A stretch of 64,000 nucleotides of DNA, from positions 828,079 through 892,078 of the forward strand of contig NZ_JACHBY010000003.1 in the NCBI RefSeq assembly GCF_014200495.1. Reading direction: 5' to 3'. Shown piece by piece: positions 8,664 to 16,428 of this stretch. This DNA is from Mucilaginibacter geliditolerans. GTDB lineage: Bacteria > Bacteroidota > Bacteroidia > Sphingobacteriales > Sphingobacteriaceae. The notes under the pieces are model-generated. The model did no database searches. It saw only the letters and a program-made list of their open reading frames with translations, and was not told the DNA's origin. The position numbers were made by a program, and so were the translations under genes. The stretch's first letter is position 1; the number at the start of each line of letters is the position of its first letter.

Positions 8664-8706
8664 CCGACTTTTTGACGAATATCTCCGCATTGTAAACCTT
8701 TTTTTC
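8664..8706 (+). promoter_or_regulatory. Shared fad operator, copy B (upstream of fadE)
   Basis: Plus-strand partner of the element at 6265-6307: 39 of 43 positions identical, ungapped, with TCCG half-sites 21 bp apart and the same seven-T run. It ends 114 bp before the fadE start and just after the previous gene's terminator, so it lies in the fadE promoter region. Orientation relative to the controlled gene is the same as for fadL. Confidence 0.65.
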
Positions 8707-8820
8707 AACCAGTAACGAATATAATTTTACCCCTGATTATAGAACCAAAATATTGCAAGGGTCAAAAGCGTTTATGCAATAACCAATTAAGTATAAAACA
8801 TATCCTTAAAAAACAATTTT

Positions 8821-10617
8821 ATGAGCAGTACTGAAGCTGTAAAAGCTATAAAGGGAGGGGAGTTCCTGATAAGGGAAACTTCGGCAGAAGATGTTTTCAT
8901 TCCGGAAGAATGGAATGAGGAACAATTGATGATAGCCGAAACATGCACCAACTTTCTTGCGCAACACATCACACCAAACCTGGTTCGTATTGATGATCAG
9001 GAAGAGGGATTGATGCCGCATTTGATGGAGGAAGCAGGTGCATTGGGCTTACTAAGCATATCAATACCCGAGGAATATGGTGGCTTTGGCAAGGATTTTA
9101 AAACATCAATGCTGGTTACCGAAAAACTGGGCGCAGGCAATTCATTTTCCGTGGCGTTTTCAGCGCATACGGGCATTGGTACCTTGCCTATATTATATTA
9201 TGGTAACGATGAGCAGAAAGCAAAATATATACCCAAACTGGCCAGTGGCGAGTGGAAAGGCGCTTATTGCTTAACCGAGCCAAGTTCAGGTTCTGATGCC
9301 AATTCGGGTAAGGCTCGTGCAAAACTTACCGAGGATGGCAAGCATTACCTGCTTAATGGCCAGAAAATGTGGATCACCAATGCAGGCTTTGCTGATATCT
9401 TCACCGTTTTTGCTAAGATTGATAATGATGAAAACCTGAGCGCATTCATAGTTGAAAAGAGCTTTGAGGGCATCACCCTGAATCCTGAAGAACATAAAAT
9501 GGGCATAAAAGGCAGCTCAACCCGGCAGGTATTTTTTAATGACTGCAAAGTACCGGTTGAAAACCTGTTATCAGAACGCCAGAATGGTTTTAAGATAGCC
9601 GTTAACATATTAAATCTCGGCCGTATAAAATTAGGCGGCGGCACAGTTGGGGCAAGTAAGGAAGTTACTACCCAGGCTATCCGTTATGCTAATGAGCGCG
9701 AACAATTCGGCAGGCCGATCTCAAAATATGGCGCTATCCGTTATAAACTGGCACAATCTGCCATCCGCACCTATGCATCTGAGTCTGCCATCTATCGCGC
9801 CAGCGAAAATATGGAACAGGCTACCGAGCATTTGGTTGAAACCGGCATGGATGCCATAAAAGCCAAGCTAAAAGGTACCGAGCAGTATGCTATTGAAGCA
9901 GCCATCATCAAAGTACACGCATCTGAAACATTGAATTATGTGGTTGACGAAGGCGTACAGATCTACGGTGGGATGGGCTATAGTGCCGAGGCTCCTATGG
10001 ACCGCGCTTATCGCGATTCACGCATCAATCGCATATTTGAGGGCACTAACGAGATTAACCGCATGCTGACTGTCGACATGATGCTGAAACGCGCCATGAA
10101 AGGTGAGCTTGACCTGATGGGACCTGCAGCAAAGGTAGCGGGCGAACTAATGAGTATTCCTGATTTTGGAGGCAGTGAGGATGAAGGCTTATTCAGCAAG
10201 GAAAAGAAATATATAGCCGGGTTTAAAAAAGCCGTATTAATGGTGGCCGGTGGCGCGGTACAAAAGCTGATGCAGCAATTAGGCAAGGAACAGGAAGTAT
10301 TAATGAACGTGGCCGATATGCTGATAGAACTGTATGTAAGCGAATCGACCCAGTTACGTGTTGAGAAGCTGGTGAGCATGCGCGGCGAAGAAGCCTGCAA
10401 AGAACAATTGGACATTATGCGGGTTTATATAAACGACGCGGCAGAGCACATCGCAAAATCGGGAAAAGAAGCCATTAATTCATTTGCTGATGGCGATGAA
10501 AGAAGAATGATGCTGATGGGCCTTAAACGCTTTACAAAAACCGAAGATTTTAACACGACTCAGGCCCGCAGAAACATTGCTGCGAAGCTGATTGAAGAAA
10601 ATAAATATTGTTTTTAA
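8821..10617 (+). CDS. fadE: Acyl-CoA dehydrogenase, long-chain FadE type
   Basis: A 598-residue FAD enzyme for the first step of beta-oxidation (acyl-CoA to trans-2-enoyl-CoA), passing electrons to the ETF encoded next. The core (about 40-430) has the two family signatures: GAYCLTEPSSGSDANS and later the C-terminal flavin/catalytic block with YGGMGYSAEAPMDRAYRDSR and IFEGTNEINRML, whose Glu in FEGTNE is the expected catalytic base. The extra 170-residue C-terminal helical region is absent from short-chain enzymes and fits the VLCAD/ACAD9-like and Bacillus FadE class (about 594 residues, from memory). First gene of the beta-oxidation run, preceded by the shared operator. Chain-length preference is inferred only from class. 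Confidence 0.93.
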   Translation: MSSTEAVKAIKGGEFLIRETSAEDVFIPEEWNEEQLMIAETCTNFLAQHITPNLVRIDDQEEGLMPHLMEEAGALGLLSISIPEEYGGFGKDFKTSMLVTEKLGAGNSFSVAFSAHTGIGTLPILYYGNDEQKAKYIPKLASGEWKGAYCLTEPSSGSDANSGKARAKLTEDGKHYLLNGQKMWITNAGFADIFTVFAKIDNDENLSAFIVEKSFEGITLNPEEHKMGIKGSSTRQVFFNDCKVPVENLLSERQNGFKIAVNILNLGRIKLGGGTVGASKEVTTQAIRYANEREQFGRPISKYGAIRYKLAQSAIRTYASESAIYRASENMEQATEHLVETGMDAIKAKLKGTEQYAIEAAIIKVHASETLNYVVDEGVQIYGGMGYSAEAPMDRAYRDSRINRIFEGTNEINRMLTVDMMLKRAMKGELDLMGPAAKVAGELMSIPDFGGSEDEGLFSKEKKYIAGFKKAVLMVAGGAVQKLMQQLGKEQEVLMNVADMLIELYVSESTQLRVEKLVSMRGEEACKEQLDIMRVYINDAAEHIAKSGKEAINSFADGDERRMMLMGLKRFTKTEDFNTTQARRNIAAKLIEENKYCF

Positions 10618-10628
10618 ACCTCACCCTG

Positions 10629-10677
10629 CCCTCTCCAAAGGAGAGGGTTCTAAAACAAAGTCTCCCCTTTGGGGAGA
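10629..10677. repeat. Double short-palindrome intergenic repeat
   Basis: Two adjacent perfect palindromes, CCCTCTCC-AAA-GGAGAGGG (10629-10647) and TCTCCCC-TTT-GGGGAGA (10661-10677), fill the fadE-etfB gap. Such GGGGAG/CTCCCC intergenic palindromes recur in the window (21128-21143). They may attenuate or stabilise the mRNA between fadE and etfB, or be a passive mobile repeat. Confidence 0.6.
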
Positions 10678-10706
10678 TTTAGAGGTGTTAATTTATAAAT
10701 TTACAA

Positions 10707-11450
10707 ATGAAAATATTAGTCTGCATAAGCCAGGTGCCGGATACCAGCACCAAAATTGTGTTAAAGGATAACAATACTGCGGTAAACACGCAGGGAACTA
10801 CCTGGATCATCAACCCGTATGATGAATGGTACGCGCTCATCCGCGCGCTCGAATTAAAAGAAAGTGGCGTAGCAAGCGATGTCCACCTGGTAACTGTTGG
10901 TAAAGCCGATACCGAGCCGGTGATCAGGAAGGCGCTGGCCCTGGGCGGCGACCAGGCCGTACGCATTGATGCCGATAGCAACGACCCTTACGAAACTGCC
11001 AGTTACATAGCCGAATATGCCAAGAGCAATGGTTACGACCTAGTTTTATGTGGCAAGGAATCCATTGATTATAACAACGGGACCGTTGGCGTTATGCTGG
11101 CCGAACTGCTGGATATGGATTACATAGGCTTTGCAACCAATATACAGGTTGAAGGCAGCACCGCTACCGTAAAACGCGAAATTGAGGGCGGCGAAGAAAC
11201 CGATACTGTTAGTTTACCTGTGGTGATCTCCTGCCAAAAAGGTGTTGCTGAGGCCCGCATACCAAATATGCGTGGTATTATGGCTGCACGTACCCGTCCG
11301 CTTAATGTGGTTACGCCTACCGCGGTAACGCCTGTAGCTGCCATATTATCGTATGAGATGCCACCGGCAAAAGCGGGTATAAAAATGGTGAGTCCTGATA
11401 ATATGGATGAACTGGTTCAATTGCTGCACACTGAGGCAAAAGTTATCTAA
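10707..11450 (+). CDS. etfB: Electron transfer flavoprotein subunit beta
   Basis: A 247-residue ETF beta subunit, partner of EtfA, carrying electrons from acyl-CoA dehydrogenases to the quinone pool through ETF:quinone oxidoreductase. The start MKILVCISQVPDTSTKI and the block WIINPYDEWYALIRALELKE are typical. The segment YDLVLCGKESIDYNNGTVG matches the AMP/FAD-binding region, and RIPNMRGIMAARTRPL is the family signature near the C-terminus. A near -7 box (TAAATTTA) stands just before the start, so an extra promoter in the fadE-etfB gap is possible. EtfA follows after 16 bases. Confidence 0.95.
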   Translation: MKILVCISQVPDTSTKIVLKDNNTAVNTQGTTWIINPYDEWYALIRALELKESGVASDVHLVTVGKADTEPVIRKALALGGDQAVRIDADSNDPYETASYIAEYAKSNGYDLVLCGKESIDYNNGTVGVMLAELLDMDYIGFATNIQVEGSTATVKREIEGGEETDTVSLPVVISCQKGVAEARIPNMRGIMAARTRPLNVVTPTAVTPVAAILSYEMPPAKAGIKMVSPDNMDELVQLLHTEAKVI

Positions 11451-11466
11451 CTAAAATCTAAAAAAC

Positions 11467-12441
11467 ATGTCTGTATTAGTATTGGTAGAACATACCGATG
11501 GAAACATAAAAAAGAAAAGCTTCGAAGCGGTACAATATGCTGCTGAAATAGCCAAACAAACAAGCACAACTGCTACCGCTTTAGTTTTAGGAACTATTGC
11601 CGATAGCGAATTGGAAACCTTAGGCAATTACGGTGCGCAAAAAGTATTGCACGTTGCCGACAAGCGCCTTAACGATCTGCATGCACGTGCCTATACCAGC
11701 GCATTGATCGCGGCAGCACAAAAAGAAGGCAGCAAGATCATTGTTATGCTGCATGATATTAATGGCAAAGCTGTAGCACCAAGAGTTGCTATAAAGCTGA
11801 AAGCCGGTATGGTTGCAGGCGCGTTGTCATACCCTGATCTGGCTAAAGGTTTTGTAATTAAAAAAGCTGTGTACTCAGGTAAGGCATTCGCGTTTGTAAA
11901 TATTACAAGCGATGTAAAAGTGATCACCGTTATGGCCAACAGCTTCCCGTTGGTACAGGGCGATGGCAAAGCAGCTGTTGAAAAACTGGATTTAACTTTT
12001 GGCGATAAGGATTTCGGCATAAAAGTAAAAGAAGTAAATAAAGTAACCGGCGAAGTTTCATTGGCAGATGCAGAACTGGTAGTATCCGGCGGTCGCGGTA
12101 TGAAAGGCCCTGAAAACTGGGGCCTGATAGAAGACCTGGCTAAAGAACTGGGAGCAGCCACAGCATGTTCACGCCCGGTAGCCGATGCAGGCTGGAGGCC
12201 GCACCATGAGCACGTGGGCCAAACAGGTGGTACCATCCGCCCTAATTTATATATCGCTGTGGGGATTTCGGGCGCTATCCAGCATTTGGCAGGGGTTAAT
12301 GGTTCAAAGGTTATTGTGGTTATCAACAAAGATCCTGAAGCACCATTCTTTAAAGCGGCTAACTACGGTGTTGTAGGCGATGCCATGGAAATATTGCCAC
12401 GACTTACCGAAGCGGTAAAGAAATTCAAAGCGCATAAATAA
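11467..12441 (+). CDS. etfA: Electron transfer flavoprotein subunit alpha
   Basis: A 324-residue ETF alpha subunit. The N-terminal domain (MSVLVLVEHTDGNIKKKSFE) pairs with EtfB. The C-terminal FAD-binding domain holds VVSGGRGMKGPENWG, ACSRPVADAGWRPHHEHVGQ, the segment GGTIRPNLYIAVGISGAIQH, and INKDPEAPFFKAANYGVVGD, which together form the family signature. It receives electrons from the dehydrogenases at 8821 and probably 44690. It is 7 bases from the following thioesterase gene, which points to one transcript. Confidence 0.96.
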   Translation: MSVLVLVEHTDGNIKKKSFEAVQYAAEIAKQTSTTATALVLGTIADSELETLGNYGAQKVLHVADKRLNDLHARAYTSALIAAAQKEGSKIIVMLHDINGKAVAPRVAIKLKAGMVAGALSYPDLAKGFVIKKAVYSGKAFAFVNITSDVKVITVMANSFPLVQGDGKAAVEKLDLTFGDKDFGIKVKEVNKVTGEVSLADAELVVSGGRGMKGPENWGLIEDLAKELGAATACSRPVADAGWRPHHEHVGQTGGTIRPNLYIAVGISGAIQHLAGVNGSKVIVVINKDPEAPFFKAANYGVVGDAMEILPRLTEAVKKFKAHK

Positions 12442-12448
12442 CCGGGCT

Positions 12449-12895
12449 ATGGTGGTATACTATGAGGGTCAGGTATTATGGTCACAGCTGGATGCAAACC
12501 AGCACATGCGGCATTCGGCCTATGCGGATATTGCCGCGCAGGCCCGTTTAAACATGCTGAACAGCCTGGGTTTACACCCCGCAGAACTTTTTGAATACCA
12601 CATAGGCCCCATATTATTCAGGGAAGAGCTTTTTTACCTGCGCGAGATAACTATAAATGATATCGTAAAAGTATCCTGCGAACTGATCAAAGCCCGTGCC
12701 GATGGTTCCCGCTGGACCATTCGCCATGAGATACATCGCGGCGATGGTATCAAGGCAGCCATTATTATTGCTGAAGGTGCATGGATCGATATGCAAAAAA
12801 GGAAACTTGCTGTTTTACCTATTCAGTTAAGTGAATTATTCATGCTATCACCAAAAGGTGAAGATTACGTAGAAGAACAAGCCAAAACCAAATAA
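12449..12895 (+). CDS. Hot-dog fold acyl-CoA thioesterase
   Basis: A 148-residue protein of the 4-hydroxybenzoyl-CoA/acyl-CoA thioesterase (hot-dog) superfamily. The N-terminal motif LWSQLDANQHMRHSAYADIA aligns with the D..GH(M)....Y catalytic segment of YbgC/FadM-like enzymes, with Asp and Asn/His in place. ELFYLREITINDIVKVSCEL and AIIIAEGAWIDMQKRKL are the expected strands after it. In E. coli FadM clears long-chain acyl-CoA dead-end intermediates during oleate breakdown, and the same service role fits this operon. It lies between etfA (7 bases) and the acyl-CoA-binding protein (5 bases), indicating tight co-transcription. Confidence 0.82.
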   Translation: MVVYYEGQVLWSQLDANQHMRHSAYADIAAQARLNMLNSLGLHPAELFEYHIGPILFREELFYLREITINDIVKVSCELIKARADGSRWTIRHEIHRGDGIKAAIIIAEGAWIDMQKRKLAVLPIQLSELFMLSPKGEDYVEEQAKTK

Positions 12896-12900
12896 CACCG

Positions 12901-13155
12901 ATGGAACTGAAAGAGCAATTTGATAAAGCCGTAGCCGACAGCAAACAACTGCCGTCGCGGCCGGATAACGATACATTATTACGCATATACAGCCTGTACA
13001 AACAAGCCACTGAGGGCGATATTAATGCTGAGCCACCGGGCATGTTTGATTTTGTAGCCAAAGCCAAATATGATGCATGGACGAAGTTGAAAGGTGTTAG
13101 TGCTGAGGATGCGATGAGGCAATATGTGGAGGTTGTGGAGAATCTTAAAAAATAA
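12901..13155 (+). CDS. Acyl-CoA-binding protein
   Basis: An 84-residue four-helix protein of the ACBP family that binds long-chain acyl-CoA in the cytosol, buffers it and delivers it to enzymes. Family residues are evident: LLRIYSLYKQATEGDINAEP and FVAKAKYDAWTKLKGVSAED followed by AMRQYVEVVENL. Length matches the usual 80-90 residues. ACBPs are ubiquitous in eukaryotes but patchy in bacteria, so its place inside a beta-oxidation operon supports a direct role in this pathway. Its stop codon touches the first arm of the inverted repeat at 13155-13250. Confidence 0.92.
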   Translation: MELKEQFDKAVADSKQLPSRPDNDTLLRIYSLYKQATEGDINAEPPGMFDFVAKAKYDAWTKLKGVSAEDAMRQYVEVVENLKK

Positions 13156-13250
13156 TGTCATGCCGAACTTGTTTCGGCATCTCACAGGACAGGTGTTCAG
13201 CATGAAGTAGACCGAGCATGTGGGGTCCCGAAACAAGTTCGGGATGACAT
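13155..13250. repeat. Long imperfect inverted repeat after the ACBP gene
   Basis: Left arm 13155-13178 and right arm 13227-13250 match at 22 of 24 positions when one is reverse-complemented, around a 48-base centre. The left arm starts at the ACBP stop codon. The two arms each also hold a short inner palindrome (CCGAACTTGTTTCGG type). It resembles a dispersed non-autonomous intergenic repeat and may also act as an RNA hairpin that partially ends transcription. No coding potential. The rest of the gap to 13462 is AT-rich leader. Confidence 0.7.
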
Positions 13251-13462
13251 ACGTGGGTTTTCCGAAATATTGACAAATGTTTCCGTCATTTAGCCCTTGA
13301 TATATCCTTAATGAAAGGGATATTTGTTATTATAAACCAATACTAAATTATTTAAATCGTCACCTGATTATTGTTACCTGTAAAAAAGGTAAAACTTATT
13401 ATGCTTTATATTTATTAAGGTATTATAAGCCTGTTTAATTAGCTGATTTAAAACCTGTAATA

Positions 13463-13918
13463 ATGTCTGTATTAAAAAGAAATCTCATCCGTTTAATGTT
13501 AGTGATGCTAACATTGGTAACCGTAAACATTGCCGCAAAAGCTCAAACCGACCAGATAGAGGGCCTGTGGTATAATGATGTTAAAAGCGGTAAGATCCTC
13601 ATCACCCGCGAAAAGGATGGTAAGTTTTACGGCAAGGTAGTTTGGCTCAAAGAACCACTGAAAAATGGCAAGCCAAAGGTTGATGAATTAAATGAAGATG
13701 AAAAATTGCGCGGCAGGCCACGGCTGGGACTGCCTGTATTATACGGCTTTGTGAAGGACGGGGACAACAAGTATACCGACGGTAAAATTTACGACCCGAA
13801 TAACGGAAAGACCTATTCCTGTAACATTACCTTCAAAGGCAATAAGCTGGATATACGCGGATATATCGGCATCTCGCTGTTTGGGCGTACTACAACCTGG
13901 ACAAGGGCTGAAAATTGA
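13463..13918 (+). CDS. DUF2147 family exported protein
   Basis: A 151-residue exported protein. The signal peptide ends IAAKAQ. The mature part is a DUF2147 domain: IEGLWYNDVKSGKILITREK, then YGKVVWLKEP, and the block LGLPVLYGFVKDGDNKYTDG followed by KIYDPNNGKTYSCNI. These lipocalin-like beta-barrel proteins are periplasmic and of unknown function. It sits inside the beta-oxidation run, 48 bases before fadN, so it may be co-transcribed, but the family occurs in many contexts. Whether it handles lipids is unknown. Confidence 0.85.
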   Translation: MSVLKRNLIRLMLVMLTLVTVNIAAKAQTDQIEGLWYNDVKSGKILITREKDGKFYGKVVWLKEPLKNGKPKVDELNEDEKLRGRPRLGLPVLYGFVKDGDNKYTDGKIYDPNNGKTYSCNITFKGNKLDIRGYIGISLFGRTTTWTRAEN

Positions 13919-13966
13919 ACTATTAACTGATCTTAATATATATTTAATAACAACAAGCATAAACTA

Positions 13967-16345
13967 ATGGATGCTAAACGAATAATAAAGAAAGTCGCGG
14001 TACTGGGTTCGGGAGTGATGGGCAGCAGGATTGCCTGTCATTTTGCAAACATCGGCGTACAGGTGCTGCTGCTGGATATTGTACCGAAGGATGCCCCTGC
14101 CGATAAAAAAAGCAGGAATAAAATAGTTGATGACGCGCTGGCCTTTGCCTTAAAATCAAACCCATCACCCATCTACTTGAAATCATTTGCCAAACGTATC
14201 ACCACCGGCAATTTTGAGGATGATATGCCCAAAATTGCGGAGTGCGACTGGATAATTGAAGTTGTAGTCGAACGCCTCGACATTAAGCAAATTGTATTTG
14301 AAACTGTTGAAAAATTCAGGAAAGCGGGTACACTCATTACATCAAATACATCAGGTATTCCTATCCATTTAATGGCTGAGGGCCGCAGCGATGATTTTAA
14401 ACAGCACTTTTGCGGCACCCACTTTTTTAACCCGCCGCGTTATTTAAAGCTGCTGGAAATTATCCCTACAAAGGATACATTAAGCAGTGTGACCGATTTC
14501 CTGATGGCTTATGGTGAGAAATTCCTGGGCAAAACTACGGTGTTGGCAAAAGATACGCCTGCATTCATTGGTAACCGTATTGGTGTTTTCAGCATCATGA
14601 ATTTGTTGCACTACGTGGATAAAACAGGCATGACGGTTGAGGAAGTAGATAAACTTACCGGCCCGGTGATCGGTCACCCGAAATCAGCAACCTTCCGCAC
14701 AACGGATGTGGTGGGTTTGGATACCATGATTCATGTGGCTAACGGCTTGTATGAAAATGCAAAGGATGATGAAGCGAGAGAATCGTTCAAGATCCCTGAC
14801 TTCGTTACCGGCATGGCCAAAAACAACTGGCTGGGTAGCAAGACAAACCAGGGTTTTTATAAAAAAGAGAAAGTAGATGGCGCAAACCAATTCTTCGCGC
14901 TCGACCTGAAAACTTTGGAATATAAGCCATCGCAAAAAGTGAAATTTCCATCGCTGGAAACTACCAAAGCTGTTGATAGTTTAAAGGATCGCCTAAAAAT
15001 ATTATTTGCCGCGAAGGACAAAGCAGGTGAATTTTATCGCTCTACTTTTTACGAACTATTTGCTTATTCCAGCAACCGCATCCCTGAAATTTCAGACGAG
15101 CTTTATAAAATAGATGCCGCCATGAACGCCGGTTTCGGCTGGGAAATGGGTCCGTTTGAAAAATGGGACGCATTAGGCGTAGCTGACACGGTTAAAGCGA
15201 TGGAAGAAAGTGGCAATAAACCTGCGCAGTGGGTTTATGATATGCTGGCATCGGGCGCGCAATCATTTTACAAGGTGGAGAACGGCAAGCGCTTGTATTA
15301 CGACATACCATCAAAAACCTACAAAATAATACCGGGCACCGAGCAATTTATTTTGCTGGATAACATCCGCCCGACACATACCATTTGGAAAAACAGCGGC
15401 ACCACTATTACCGATATCGGCGATGGTATCATCAACCTGGAATTCCACACTAAAATGAACACCATTGGCGGTGAGGTGATCGAAGGCATCAACAAAGCCA
15501 TTACGTTTGCCGAAGCCAGTTATAAAGGTTTAGTGATCTCTAACGAAGGTGCAAACTTTAGCGCGGGCGCAAATGTGGGCATGATCTTCATGCTGGCAGT
15601 CGACCAGGAATTTGATGAGCTGAACATGGTGATCAAGGCATTCCAGAACACGATGATGCGGGTGCGTTATTCATCTATCCCGGTTGTGGTTGCCCCACAC
15701 CAAATGGCTTTAGGCGGCGGCTGCGAGATCTGTTTACATGCAGACAAGGTAGTTGCCCATGCTGAAACATATATGGGTCTGGTGGAATTCGGCGTAGGCC
15801 TCATCCCCGGCGGCGGCGGCACCAAGGAGTTTGCTTTGCGATTATCCGACGATCTGCAGGAAGGCGATATCGAAACAAACAATTTCCGTGACCGCTTCCT
15901 GACCATCGGCCAGGCAAAGGTATCCACATCAGCTTATGAAGCCTTTGATTTCGGCTACCTGAAAAAAGGCCGTGACGCTATTGTGGTATCACAAAACCGG
16001 TTACTGGCCGAAGCCAAACAACATTGTTTGCAGATGGCTGATGAAGGCTATGTACAGCCAGTTCCGCGTACCGACATCCGGGTATTAGGCAAACAGGCAC
16101 TGGGCCTGGGTTATGTAGGCGCGAATACCATGTACAGCGGCAATTACATCAGTGAGCATGACGTGAAGATCTCACAAAAATTGGCTTATGTACTTGCAGG
16201 TGGCGATTTGTCGCAGCCAACAACAGTAAGTGAAGATTACTTGTTAGGATTAGAAAGGGAAGCCTTTGTGGCCCTATGCACCGAGCGCAAAACGCTGGAA
16301 CGCATACAATCTATTTTAACAGGAGGAAAAATATTAAGGAATTAA
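13967..16345 (+). CDS. fadN: 3-hydroxyacyl-CoA dehydrogenase/enoyl-CoA hydratase, FadN type
   Basis: A 792-residue bifunctional enzyme for the hydration and NAD-dependent dehydrogenation steps of beta-oxidation. Domain order is reversed from E. coli FadB. The Rossmann domain comes first (KKVAVLGSGVMGSRIACHF, GxGxxG near 13-18), with catalytic His in GTHFFNPPRYLK and the link DTPAFIGNRIG. A second dehydrogenase C-domain follows (GFGWEMGPFEKWDALG). The crotonase domain is last, with FSAGANVGMIFML, then the catalytic-type Glu residues in ALGGGCEICLHAD and GLVEFGVGLIPGGGG. Length and order match Bacillus subtilis FadN (about 789 residues, from memory). It is followed by the thiolase that normally forms its partner. 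Confidence 0.94.
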   Translation: MDAKRIIKKVAVLGSGVMGSRIACHFANIGVQVLLLDIVPKDAPADKKSRNKIVDDALAFALKSNPSPIYLKSFAKRITTGNFEDDMPKIAECDWIIEVVVERLDIKQIVFETVEKFRKAGTLITSNTSGIPIHLMAEGRSDDFKQHFCGTHFFNPPRYLKLLEIIPTKDTLSSVTDFLMAYGEKFLGKTTVLAKDTPAFIGNRIGVFSIMNLLHYVDKTGMTVEEVDKLTGPVIGHPKSATFRTTDVVGLDTMIHVANGLYENAKDDEARESFKIPDFVTGMAKNNWLGSKTNQGFYKKEKVDGANQFFALDLKTLEYKPSQKVKFPSLETTKAVDSLKDRLKILFAAKDKAGEFYRSTFYELFAYSSNRIPEISDELYKIDAAMNAGFGWEMGPFEKWDALGVADTVKAMEESGNKPAQWVYDMLASGAQSFYKVENGKRLYYDIPSKTYKIIPGTEQFILLDNIRPTHTIWKNSGTTITDIGDGIINLEFHTKMNTIGGEVIEGINKAITFAEASYKGLVISNEGANFSAGANVGMIFMLAVDQEFDELNMVIKAFQNTMMRVRYSSIPVVVAPHQMALGGGCEICLHADKVVAHAETYMGLVEFGVGLIPGGGGTKEFALRLSDDLQEGDIETNNFRDRFLTIGQAKVSTSAYEAFDFGYLKKGRDAIVVSQNRLLAEAKQHCLQMADEGYVQPVPRTDIRVLGKQALGLGYVGANTMYSGNYISEHDVKISQKLAYVLAGGDLSQPTTVSEDYLLGLEREAFVALCTERKTLERIQSILTGGKILRN

Positions 16346-16357
16346 AAAAAGTATCAG

Positions 16358-16412
16358 GTAGCTAGTATCATGTATCAAGATTGTTTTTGTCTTGATACAT
16401 GATACTAGCTAC
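16358..16412. repeat. Perfect 23-bp inverted repeat between fadN and fadA
   Basis: Arms 16358-16380 and 16390-16412 are exact reverse complements with a 9-base T-rich loop. The RNA would form a very stable hairpin ending 16 bases before the thiolase start. No strong T-run follows on the plus strand. It could lower or stage expression of the downstream genes, or act as an mRNA processing or stabilising element. The sequence looks like a dispersed repeat of the GATACATGATAC type rather than a classical terminator. Confidence 0.75.
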
Positions 16413-16428
16413 TTAAAATCTAATAAAT

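Noticed and set aside
11691..12329. A 212-residue minus-strand open frame opposite etfA
   Set aside because: It is antisense to a complete, well-conserved EtfA with all its motifs. The protein is low-complexity Ser/Pro/Thr-rich, as expected for a shadow frame.
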